From JBEIHX01 sp040381075 (GTDB lineage Bacteria; Pseudomonadota; Alphaproteobacteria; Caulobacterales; Aquidulcibacteraceae), in contig JBEIHX010000042.1 in the NCBI GenBank assembly GCA_040381075.1, forward strand, positions 1-28,122: a stretch of 28,122 bases of DNA. The letters are read 5' to 3'. The notes below the pieces were generated by a model. That model was not told where the DNA came from. It saw nothing but the letters and a program-made list of their open reading frames with translations, and made no database searches. Positions 21,842 through 28,122 of this stretch are shown one piece after another (position 1 is the first letter of the stretch; every line of letters starts with the position of its first letter). The position numbers were made by a program, and so were the translations under genes.

Positions 21842-22368
21842 CGCATCCTCCCGATAAGCCTGGCGCCCGGTGCGATCGGGGCGCGCAGAAGCGTCCGGCA
21901 GGATCCTGCCACACCTGCGTCAGGGCGCCAGTTTGAAACACCTGCCGCGCGCCGGGCGCCTCTCTGCCGGAGGGCTGGCGGATCCGCAGTGTGACCGCGC
22001 ACCTGTCGAAGGGCCATCTACCATGCCCTTCGCGCCGGACGCCAGCCGTAAGCGGTGGGCGGCTGGCGCAGGATCCCTGACGACGATCCCGCGCTTGAGA
22101 AGCAGGTTCGCCGCTGCCAGCGGGCGCTGCGCCGGCAGGAGCAAGCACGCGATGATGCGGGTGTCGGGACAAAGCTCCGGCCCTGCCGTCCCTGGTCGCC
22201 AAGGCGCGCGGCGACATCGCCGGCGTCCTCATCAAGGCTCACGCCACGTCGCTCGCTGGCGCCCGTCAGCCGCCCCAGCGCTTCGGCCGCTCCTCGATTG
22301 GGGTCGGTCGCGCCGTGCGCCGCCCCATCACCGGCGCGCCGTGGCGCCTCTCCCGGACGAAGGGATCG

Positions 22369-22404
22369 ACGCCCGTTTTTCGTGAGCGATACGCCCGTTT
22401 TTCG
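22369..22404. repeat. Pair of 14-bp direct repeats, 22-bp period
   Basis: acgcccgtttttcg occurs at 22369-22382 and again at 22391-22404, separated by tgagcgat. A spacing of about two helical turns would put both copies on one face of the DNA, as for paired protein sites, but no function is shown. Confidence 0.7.
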
Positions 22405-22552
22405 GCGTGGCGGCGCGCGCTTTGGGCGCCGCCTGAGCGTGGCGCCTGTCGGAAACCGAGGCGCACCGGTACGCCGCCATCCTTCAGGCCGAGACCCCCG
22501 GCTCCGTTCAATGCTGGCGCCGCCGCAGCGGGCTGCTGGCGCCCCATCCGCC

Positions 22553-22599
22553 CTGCGGCCGTCGCCTGCGGCCTTCTCCTGCGGCCTTCTCCTGCGGAT
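22553..22599. repeat. Three tandem copies of a 13-bp unit
   Basis: ctgcggccgtcgc (22553-22565), ctgcggccttctc (22566-22578) and ctgcggccttctc (22579-22591), followed by a partial ctgcgg. Not inside a supported gene. Probably replication slippage. Confidence 0.8.
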
Positions 22600-22816
22600 T
22601 GACCAGGCTGGCCATGTGCAGGAGATACGCGGGGGACGATCGGCAAGGCGCCGGCGGCCAGGGACCGCGGCCTGCCCCAGCGCTGAGGCTGTGGCGACCC
22701 GGCCGGCGCCCGGCGCCGCGCCGGACACAGCCGACCTGACGCCACGGGATATCCCGCTGGCGGGCTTTGGGACATGGACGCCTGCAAGGTGCGGGCGCTG
22801 GACAGGGAGATATGAG

Positions 22817-23230
22817 ATGCAGGTGCGCAATGCCGTCATGCCGACACCGGACCAGGCCCGGGACTTTTTCAGTGCGCCGGAGCAGGGGCCTTTCGTGATG
22901 GTGAACCTGCTGCGCTTCAAGGCGCGCGCGGAGTATCCTGATGGCGCGGAGCCCGAGCTGAGCGGGGCGGAGGCCTATATGCGCTACGGCGCGGCGGTGG
23001 CTGCCATGGTTGAGGCGCTGGGCGGGCGGATTGTCTACTCGGGCGCCGTGACGGGTCTGCTGCTCGGCGAGGTTGAAGACCTTTGGGACATGGTGGCGCT
23101 TGCCGAATACCCCTCCCTGACTGCGTTTCTGGAGATGACGCGCCATCCCGACTATGCGCGGATCGCGGTGCACCGTGACGCCGGCCTTGCCGGTCAGCTC
23201 AACATCCGCACCCTGCCGCGCCCCAACTGA
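22817..23230 (+). CDS. DUF1330 domain protein
   Basis: A 137-residue protein starting MQVRNAVMPTPDQARDFFSA. The frame is open much further upstream (to 22055), but only the part from 22817 resembles a known family and a GGGAGA-type site precedes it. Family features are PFVMVNLLRFKARA (about 26-39), SGAEAYMRYGAAVA (about 51-64), GGRIVYSGAV and EYPSLTAFLEMTRHPDY, the ferredoxin-like dimeric alpha-beta-barrel pattern. DUF1330 proteins are small cytosolic proteins of uncertain role, sometimes found next to catabolic or oxidoreductase genes. It stands alone here, reading away from the isomerase operon. Confidence 0.9.
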   Translation: MQVRNAVMPTPDQARDFFSAPEQGPFVMVNLLRFKARAEYPDGAEPELSGAEAYMRYGAAVAAMVEALGGRIVYSGAVTGLLLGEVEDLWDMVALAEYPSLTAFLEMTRHPDYARIAVHRDAGLAGQLNIRTLPRPN

Positions 23231-23321
23231 ATAGCTCCGAGATCCCCGCCCCGCGACGTCGACGGGCGGGATCTGGCCGTCGGGCGACGGCATTGGGCGT
23301 GCGAGGGACGTATGCGCCTGA

Positions 23322-23600
23322 GCGGCGACCGGTCGCGCCGGCGCGACCGGCTCCGCGAGCCCGGCCGCGCGCCGACTGCGCCTCTCGGGCGTGGGCCGTC
23401 TGAACCTGGGCTGGCTCAGGCTCACGGCGTTTGCGACCTTTGATCTGGCGCGCAACACCCACCCGAACTCCCTTCGCGCACTTTCCAAAGTCGTCCCCAG
23501 GCTGCCGCCCGAGGCCCTTGAACGGGCGCTTGCCGAGGGCGCGAAGCTCACCGATCGGGACGCGTTCGCCCTGGCCATGCGCGGCTCTGCCGATGTGTGA
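23322..23600 (+). CDS. Short ORF, possible C-terminal fragment of a larger protein
   Basis: The frame is open from just after a TGA at 23319-23321 to a stop at 23598-23600. The convincing part begins near the GTG at 23391: LRLTAFATFDLARNTHPNSL and then LERALAEGAKLTDRDAFALA. The latter resembles the closing segment of large TPR-containing regulator ATPases and recalls the end of the truncated gene at the left edge. With no ATG, no clear Shine-Dalgarno sequence and no upstream domain, it is best read as a relic or an unrecognised small protein. Confidence is low. Confidence 0.3.
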   Translation, partial: AATGRAGATGSASPAARRLRLSGVGRLNLGWLRLTAFATFDLARNTHPNSLRALSKVVPRLPPEALERALAEGAKLTDRDAFALAMRGSADV

Positions 23601-24080
23601 GGCGCCGCGGGAGCGGTCGCTTCGGAGCCCGGCTTGCGACTTTACCCTGGGCGGTCGGCGCGCCGGGAGTGGCGTGGGTCTTGAGGTCTGTGCGGCGCGC
23701 GCGGACCCGGGCGACGACGGGTCGGCGGTTTGTCCGGACAGGCGGGGCCTCGACCCTGCTTGACGGTCCTGAGGAACAAACCGCCGATCGTGGCGGTTGG
23801 ACCAACGCGCCGGTCGGGTGTGGCGTCCACGCAGGCGGCCATCAAGGCCAAGTCTCGCGGCTGGCGATCCCGACGAAGCCGCCTGTCGTCATCAGCATGG
23901 CGCCGCCGGCGGGTTCCGGAATGCCGCCGCCCCGCTCTGGCGGTGCGCCAGCCCCCGCAACCGGTCGCATGCCGGTTCGACGACGATCACAGCACGATCG
24001 CCGGGCACAGGCTCGCGCCCCCTGATGATCCGCCGGTCTTCGCCTTTCGTAGAAGAGGTCAGGCTGCAATGAGGAACCTC
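23601..24080. other. No supported gene
   Basis: About 480 bp in which the open frames on both strands are Arg/Pro-rich shadows. I see no repeat of note, no RNA gene and no hairpin with a T-run. The last 30 bp (AGAAGAGG at 24051 and GAGGA at 24071) provide the translation signals for the following small ORF. Confidence 0.5.
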
Positions 24081-24284
24081 ATGGACGACGATGCGGCGCG
24101 ACAGCTGATCCTGGCCTTTGAAAACTACCTGACGCAGGAGGGCTTCGGGCCTGAGGGGCTGCGTGCAGCCCAGGCTCGGGGGTGGCTTGACGAGGACGGA
24201 CGGGCCACACAGGACGGCAGGGACCTCTGCCGGGCCCTGGCGACGCAGCGCGATACCCGCAGCGTATTGCGCAACGTCGGGTAG
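24081..24284 (+). CDS. Small hypothetical protein (67 aa)
   Basis: Starts MDDDAARQLILAFENYLTQE and ends TRSVLRNVG. The ATG at 24081 has GAGGA 5 nt upstream; the ATG at 24069, four codons earlier, is an alternative with AGAGG at 10 nt. The protein is acidic and probably folds as a small winged-helix-like or helical unit: an amphipathic helix, then ARGWLDEDGRATQDGRDLCR, whose 'GWLDxDGRxTxxGRxL' pattern recalls the wing of small DNA-binding or regulatory proteins. I do not recognise a named family. Codon composition is consistent with a real gene. Isolated, no operon partner. Confidence 0.6.
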   Translation: MDDDAARQLILAFENYLTQEGFGPEGLRAAQARGWLDEDGRATQDGRDLCRALATQRDTRSVLRNVG

Positions 24285-24718
24285 GCCGGACTGGTGGTGC
24301 AGGACAGGCCAGTCAGGGGGCAGTCCTGCAGCGATCCTCGGGTTCACACGCGCAGTCTTCAAGATCGGCCATGGCCATTGGGTCCTGTATCCCAGGATCC
24401 AGACTGTCCGGGGCATGCTCAATCGCAATCCGGAACCGAAACGGATCGCTCCGCAGCCTTGAAGAGCGGGGGTGCGGCGCGCGCCGGACGCGGTGGCGGC
24501 CAGCGAGTCCCGGCGCCTCGCCTTGCCCCTCCGCCTCGCCTTGCCCCTCCGCTGAGGGAAGCAGGCGATTATCCTGTTGAACGGCAGGCCATGTTTGGTG
24601 AATGCCTTTTCCGTCCGGAAACCGCTGCCACTGCGGGCGCCCGTGGCCCGTTCTTTCCCGGCCCGCCGGGCCAGCCCTGCAGGCATCGCGCGCAAGGCGC
24701 TGACCCGTAAACGACCTG
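24285..24718. other. Intergenic stretch with an 18-bp tandem duplication
   Basis: About 430 bp without a supported gene. Short frames on both strands are Arg/Pro-rich. The only distinct structure is the tandem duplication at 24516-24551. Confidence 0.5.
24516..24551. repeat. Perfect 18-bp tandem duplication
   Basis: cctcgccttgcccctccg is present twice head to tail at 24516-24533 and 24534-24551. Not within a supported gene. Confidence 0.9.
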
Positions 24719-24798
24719 GCCTTGTTAGCTGTCTCACGACGTTCCCGGGCGGAGGGTTCCCGCGCAACCGAAAGCCATCGCGGGATGTCGAGCTTTGA
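24719..24798 (+). pseudogene. Possible Phd-type antitoxin 3' remnant
   Basis: The forward frame ending at the TGA 24796-24798 reads NRKPSRDVEL at its C-terminus, a closing pattern (RDVEL/RDVDL) frequent in Phd/YefM antitoxins. It overlaps the ATG of the following PIN toxin by 14 bp, just as the antitoxin-toxin pair does at the right edge. Upstream the frame is Arg/Pro-rich and unlike an antitoxin, so only the last few codons seem to survive. The call rests on a short pattern plus position. Confidence 0.35.
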
Positions 24799-25255
24799 GG
24801 GGGGCCTTCTCGACACCAACGTCATCTGCATGCTGGCGCCATTGAAGTCGGAGGCATAAGCTGAGTTCCTCGCCTGGCTGGACCGCATGGACGCCGATGG
24901 ACGGCTGTTTCTGTCGGTCATCTCGATCCATGAGATTGAAAAGGCAATCGCGCTCCTCGACCAACAGGGGGCAATCGCGAAGGCCGAAAGCCTGAAAGCA
25001 TGGCTCAGTGGTCTTGTCTCAACATACGACGACAAGATCATTGGCGTCGATGCTGAGGCCGCCGCAATCGGCGGGCGGCTGGAAGCCAAGGCGATTGCGG
25101 CCGGTCACGACCCCGGCATGGCTGATGCCGCGATTGCCGGGACCGCCGCAGCACATCAACTCGTCCTCGTCACCTGCAACACGAAGCATTTCGTGCTGCT
25201 CGGTGTCGCCGTGTTCTCGCCGGCCGAGGCTGCGGCACAAGGAGACCCCGCCTGA
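24785..25255 (+). pseudogene. vapC-like PIN toxin with in-frame premature stop
   Basis: From ATG 24785 the frame reads MSSFEGGLLDTNVICMLAPL, with the PIN catalytic motif LLDTNV, then hits TAA at 24857-24859 (codon 25). The same frame continues to TGA at 25253-25255 with the rest of the PIN fold: FLSVISIHEIEKAIALLDQQ (second acidic residue), DPGMADAAIAGTAAAHQLVL (third Asp) and VTCNTKHF. One base change in the TAA codon would restore a ~156-residue toxin. An internal ATG at 24887 could restart translation but would lack the first metal-binding Asp. Inactive toxins of this kind are expected where the antitoxin is lost, and only a scrap of a Phd-like antitoxin precedes it. Confidence 0.85.
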
Positions 25256-25268
25256 ACGCTTCCTGCGA

Positions 25269-25388
25269 ATGAAATTCGGGGCGGGCCTCGCGGTTCGCGA
25301 GATCGCCCGCCGAACCGATCGGCCGCGGCGGACAGTGCGGATTCTGCTCGAGCGCTTCGCCGCACACGGAACTCACCTGGCCGATTGA
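25269..25388 (+). pseudogene. Helix-turn-helix fragment
   Basis: The frame from ATG 25269 to a TGA at 25386-25388 encodes 39 residues with a clear helix-turn-helix look: GLAVREIARRTDRPRRTVRI followed by LLERFAAHGTHLAD. It is like the N-terminal or resolvase-type HTH of transposases and small regulators, but nothing attaches on either side. It starts 13 bp after the broken PIN toxin stop. It may be a truncated gene end left by the nearby insertion sequence. Low confidence on identity. Confidence 0.4.
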
Positions 25389-25500
25389 ACCGGGCATTTC
25401 CAAGAGACGGGCAAAGACACAGACAAAGAAGACGTCTGAGCGTGATGCGAAAGTCGGTAGACTGATCAGTCACAGGCAAACCGACGCCCGCTTTTCCTGC

Positions 25501-25562
25501 GCGCCCTTTCGTGGGCGCACCGCCGGACGCGAAACCGCTTCGCACTTTTGCTGGCGGGTGCG
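25501..25562. repeat. Nested palindromic element
   Basis: gcgccc-tttcgt-gggcgc (25501-25518) is a perfect 6-bp hairpin. It overlaps a second, longer imperfect palindrome: cgcaccgccgg (25516-25526) pairs with ctggcgggtgcg (25551-25562), enclosing gcgaa-accgc-ttcgc and the string cttcgcacttttgctgg. This last string resembles a dispersed intergenic palindrome I associate with alphaproteobacterial genomes, but that is recollection. It lies between the HTH fragment and the transposase 3' end. Confidence 0.5.
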
Positions 25563-25575
25563 AGAGGTGTAAGCC

Positions 25576-26882
25576 TTATCGGGGGAGCCGCGGAAATACC
25601 GTTGCCAGCCAAGCCCGCACGATGCCGCAAACTACGGGACCGGGCGCCGCAAAGGGACGGAAAACTACGCTGATGCCGGCGCGGCCTTCGCAAGGAGCGG
25701 TTGCCACTTTTCCTGTGTGCAGATAAGTGACGCTCATCATTGCGTTTTTTCTTCTGCGCCTGAGCGATTTCCTGTCGTTCAGGGATCGAACCAGGTTGAG
25801 TGCGAAATGGCGGATTACCGCCATATTGTGGGCCCCATGTCCCTTCCTGAGCCTCGACTGGTCTTCGTTGAATACAACATCGAGCACCCAGTGAAGACCG
25901 TTCTCGACCAGCCAATGGCCGCGGACGGCGGAGGCTGCGGTTTTTGCGTCAAGGGTGGCTGATGAAATGAAGTACCGCGTCTCGCTTCGGGTTTTGCCTT
26001 GCATCCAGGCTTTGGCGTCAACGCGGATGAGGCATTGGGCGCCTGGCAGCCGCAGTTCGCCCGGGAACCGTCGATCACTTGCGAGCCACCCCGTATCGTC
26101 GGCGACGCACACCACCCGCTCCTCAACCCGTCCATGGCTGCTGACTTCGCGAGATTGGGGCCTTTGTCGTAGTCCACCAGGGTTTCAAGGACGGTCTGCG
26201 GGGCATCCTTGAAGTAGGCTTCGATTTCGGCGCGCAGGGTTGGCTGGTTTGCCTTGACGGCGAGGAGGTAATCCGCCCGCTGATCGAGTATCGTCTGGGC
26301 GATGGTCGCGTTGGTTGCAATCGCATCAATGCTGATGACTGCGCCGGACATCCCGCCATTGGCGCCCAGTCGCTCAATCAGGGCTGGCATGGCGCTGATT
26401 TCGTTGGCCTTATCAGGCACGGCTTCCTGACCCAAAACCAGCCTGCCGGTTGTCGCGTAGGCCGAGACCAGATGCAGCGCGTGCTTGCCGCCGGTATGGT
26501 CGTGGCTGTGCCGCAACGTTTTGCCATCGATGGCCGCGAAGTCGGCCTTGTCGGGCCACGCCTCACGCACCCAGGCTGTGAAAGCCGCCGCAAACAAGGC
26601 AGGCTCTATGCGGTTCATCAGGATGGTCGGCCAACGCCCGCATGGCACGCCATGCTCATAGGGCAGATAGCGACGCAGAAAATCGATGCGCTCTTCGCCC
26701 CAGTCGGCAATCACCTCATAATCCTCGCAGTCGCAGATCGTGCCGCAGACGACCAGGAACAGGACCTCCCGAAGCGGATGCATAACCCGCCAGGGGTCGC
26801 GTGGGTCTTCTATTTCGCCGAGATGGTCCAAAAGCGACTTGAGCCGGGATTTCTCAAAGCCTTCAACACACTCGAACTCCAT
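25576..26882 (-). pseudogene. ISAs1 family transposase, disrupted by a 23-bp insertion
   Basis: The protein starts MEFECVEGFEKSRLKSLLDH (ATG 26882; GGGG 8 nt upstream). The N-terminal DDE_Tnp_1-associated region is LGEIEDPRDPWRVMHPLREV. Catalytic residues are Asp119 in AAIDGKTLRHSHD and a second Asp in VISIDAIATNA; the Glu falls in HWLVENGLHWVLDVVF in the other frame. The reading frame changes at DYDKG: the expected next residues HGRVEER appear only after 23 extra bases (26137-26159), after which the second frame runs on to 25576. Removing those 23 bases would rejoin the frames into one ~430-codon gene. The last ~50 codons look unlike the family's usual end and may be read-through. The element is probably immobile. 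Confidence 0.88.
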
Positions 26883-26970
26883 GGCCGCGCCCCAAGCGAA
26901 CCAAAAACCCGCCCAGAGAATCACGGGACGTGCAACCATGAAACCGCGTTAACCCGAGTTCGGAGCCCTG
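25576..26970 (-). mobile_element. ISAs1-type insertion sequence, ends not resolved
   Basis: The transposase pseudogene described next defines the element. The right limit is placed tentatively at the ccctg near 26966-26970, since ISAs1 elements tend to start caggg/end ccctg. A matching left terminal repeat was not found in 25400-25740, and no target duplication was seen, so the left limit given is simply the transposase stop. Confidence 0.55.
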
Positions 26971-27255
26971 CAGTTCCCTCATCCCATCTGGACAGCCCGC
27001 GCCATTCGCGCCCAACGCCGCCCCAAACATGGCAGCCATCGCCCGTGTCTTCACCGCCGCCTACGTCTGCGGACGCTCGATGTTGAGGAAAGCGCCATCG
27101 ACGGGGCCGTTGAAGGCTTCGATCCTGAGGACGGCGTGCTCTGGGCCTATGACGACAGCGAAGACGGCGCCCTCGCCTTGGCTGAGTTCGGAATCGACAA
27201 CCTGCGGGACAGCCTCAGGGAGCTTGACCACGCGCGCAAGCGGCGCCCACCATGA
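26953..27255 (+). pseudogene. C-terminal fragment of an unrecognised acidic protein
   Basis: The plus frame is open from 26953 (after TAA) to TGA 27253-27255. The convincing part is 27061-27252: LDVEESAIDGAVEGFDPEDG, then VLWAYDDSEDGALALAEFGI and DNLRDSLRELDHARKRRPP. It is strongly acidic with a basic tail, and has no ATG or Shine-Dalgarno sequence. It lies right next to the probable right end of the insertion sequence, so a gene cut by that element is likely. I recognise no family. Confidence 0.45.
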
Positions 27256-27508
27256 TCTCGGCAAGCCACCTTGCTGCCCGGAGAGACAAAGGCAGGGTCG
27301 CCCTCCAGCGCGCAGGCGCGATCTTCCCGAAAACCAGTGGATCGGCGTGCAAAAAGGCCCCCGCTATCGCGTTTTCGGAACGAATTGGCCTGGGAATACA
27401 ATAACAGGCTTTGCGATACTTCGATTTCGGCCCTGAACGTTCAACGTCCGCCACGACCCACAAAAAGGCCTTCTGCTATTCGACACAGCCACACAGAAAC
27501 AGCCCAAG

Positions 27509-27664
27509 ATGAAGCCTTTGACGTTCCGCGAAAGGATCACGCCCGATCAAGACAAGATCGAAGACGCCGTTCTCACGTTGCTGCTGCTCGGGCTGCATGA
27601 CGCATACGGATCGGTCTGCAAAAGCCACGACTGGAAGGCGCTGGATCGCGCGCCGTATGATCGG
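27509..27664 (+). pseudogene. Truncated DUF6429 family gene
   Basis: ATG 27509 begins MKPLTFRERITPDQDKIEDA, followed by VLTLLLLGLHDAY and KSHDWKALDR. The pattern 'DKIxxAVLxLLxLxLHD...W(K)xxDWxALDR' is the N-terminal half of DUF6429, a small winged-helix-like protein of unknown function that normally continues into 'GLI.DP..KAKSVVLTEEG'. That second half is absent: after about 27650 the frame enters the antisense of the vapC gene and stays open to 28093 by chance. So the gene is cut at its junction with the toxin locus. Confidence 0.7.
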
Positions 27665-27676
27665 CGCGAAGAAGGG

Positions 27677-28102
27677 TTAGGCGATAATACGCAGGCTGGG
27701 GCCAAGCCGCTCGAAGTTCCGATCGTAAGTCACCAATGCGTCTGCATGGACGGCAAACGCGCTTGCAGCTTGAACGGCATCGGCCAGTTTAAGTCGGAGC
27801 GTCGCGCGAAGGCGGGCGGCTCTTTCGGCCACGGCGGCTGTCAGATCGATGACCCGCCAACTTTCGAGGATTCCACGATAGCGCGCGGTCAACGCTTCGT
27901 CGCCAACGCGCAGCGGGCCTGCCAATACTTCAGCGATGGTCACGGTGGTAATCGCGAACTGGACCTCGCCGGCCGCATGCTTCTCGAAGATCGGCTGGAA
28001 GCGATCAGCAAGCGCGTGACCCTCCAGCCAATAGACGATCGGATTCGTGTCCAGAAGCAGAAGCGCCGGCGGCGTGAGCCCGGAGAGGTCTAGCGGTCCC
28101 AT
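27677..28102 (-). CDS. vapC: VapC, PIN-domain RNase toxin (intact)
   Basis: A 141-residue PIN protein. Catalytic acidic residues are visible in ALLLLDTNPIVYWLEG (Asp18), TTVTIAEVL (Glu58) and LADAVQAASAFAVHADALVT (Asp108), with a further Asp in the YDRNF turn, so the Mg-dependent RNase site looks complete. VapC toxins cleave tRNA or other RNAs when the antitoxin is lost. The ATG at 28102 overlaps the upstream antitoxin's TAG by 13 bp, the normal antitoxin-first arrangement. It is the intact relative of the decayed copy at 767-1050 on the other strand. Its 3' end abuts the truncated DUF6429 frame on the plus strand. Confidence 0.93.
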   Translation of the reverse strand: MGPLDLSGLTPPALLLLDTNPIVYWLEGHALADRFQPIFEKHAAGEVQFAITTVTIAEVLAGPLRVGDEALTARYRGILESWRVIDLTAAVAERAARLRATLRLKLADAVQAASAFAVHADALVTYDRNFERLGPSLRIIA

Positions 28103-28122
28103 TCGCTTCTTGCGGCCGCCAG
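28090..28122 (-). CDS. Antitoxin C-terminus, partner of VapC (cut by window edge)
   Basis: Ten codons and a TAG (28092-28090) are visible, reading LAAARSEWDR. The same SEWDR ending occurs in the Phd-type antitoxin remnant at the left edge, so this is presumably the same Phd/YefM-type antitoxin in intact form. The rest lies outside the window. Confidence 0.7.
   Translation of the reverse strand: MAAARSEWDR

Larger units (their letters stand above)
21842..22816. other. Gene-free stretch with short direct repeats and divergent promoters
   Basis: Nearly 1 kb between divergent genes. Several long open frames exist on both strands, but all are Arg/Pro/Ala-rich shadows without homology or Shine-Dalgarno sites. 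It must contain the promoter of the HCCA/GST/MBL operon (left end) and of the DUF1330 gene (right end). Two short repeat clusters are listed separately. No RNA gene or strong terminator is visible. Confidence 0.5.

Noticed and set aside
22055..22816. N-terminal extension of the DUF1330 frame
   Set aside because: Arg/Pro-rich, no homology; the family domain begins at 22817 after a Shine-Dalgarno-like site.

Overview
The window is GC-rich, densely packed bacterial DNA that most resembles a free-living alphaproteobacterium (Caulobacterales, Sphingomonadales or relatives). The pointers are a large TonB-dependent receptor with a signal peptide, a spinster-type MFS carrier, a DUF1800/DUF1501 pair, a ParD-like/zeta module, a DUF6429 fragment, and Phd/VapC pairs. 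No rRNA, tRNA or CRISPR array was seen. The assignment rests on protein flavour only and is not firm to genus.

Layout. (1) 1-2.7 kb: the 3' end of an unrecognised large protein, then a toxin-antitoxin graveyard: a decayed Phd/VapC pair, a lone VapC C-terminal fragment on the other strand, and an intact ParD-like antitoxin/zeta toxin operon preceded by a 14-bp tandem repeat. (2) 2.7-4.0 kb: gene-poor, with a 15-bp inverted repeat and traces of decayed coding sequence. (3) 4.0-6.7 kb: a DUF1800-DUF1501 operon whose second product carries a Tat-like twin arginine. (4) 6.8-12.9 kb, minus strand: a translationally coupled operon TetR - acyl-CoA ligase - PhyH-type 2-oxoglutarate dioxygenase - cytochrome P450 - VOC/extradiol-type protein, followed by an SGNH-hydrolase lipoprotein. 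(5) 13.1-18.4 kb, plus strand, divergent from the TetR operon: TonB-dependent receptor - MFS transporter - alpha/beta hydrolase, again with overlapping genes. (6) 18.4-21.8 kb, minus strand: a duplicated DsbA/HCCA-isomerase-like protein - GST-like protein - metallo-beta-lactamase-fold hydrolase. (7) 22.8-24.3 kb: a DUF1330 protein and small or uncertain ORFs. (8) 24.7-28.1 kb: a second decay zone with a PIN toxin broken by an in-frame TAA, an ISAs1-type transposase broken by a 23-bp insertion, a truncated DUF6429 gene, and an intact VapC at the right edge that is the closest relative of the decayed copy at the left edge, in inverted orientation.

How it may work together (inference). Sections 4-6 look like one catabolic locus. 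The receptor would bring a fairly large or scarce hydrophobic substrate across the outer membrane, and the MFS carrier would move it or a product across the inner membrane. The alpha/beta hydrolase and MBL hydrolase would open an ester, lactone or amide. The ligase would make a CoA thioester, and the P450, PhyH oxygenase and VOC enzyme would oxidise and cleave the skeleton. The HCCA-isomerase-like and GST-like proteins suggest glutathione-assisted isomerisation or cleavage. TetR, first in its own operon and divergent from the receptor, is the obvious ligand-responsive switch. The substrate cannot be named from sequence. The set does not match any classical pathway I can name, so this is the best candidate for an undescribed system here. 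The flanking toxin-antitoxin and IS debris suggests that the edges of this accessory segment are recombination-prone.
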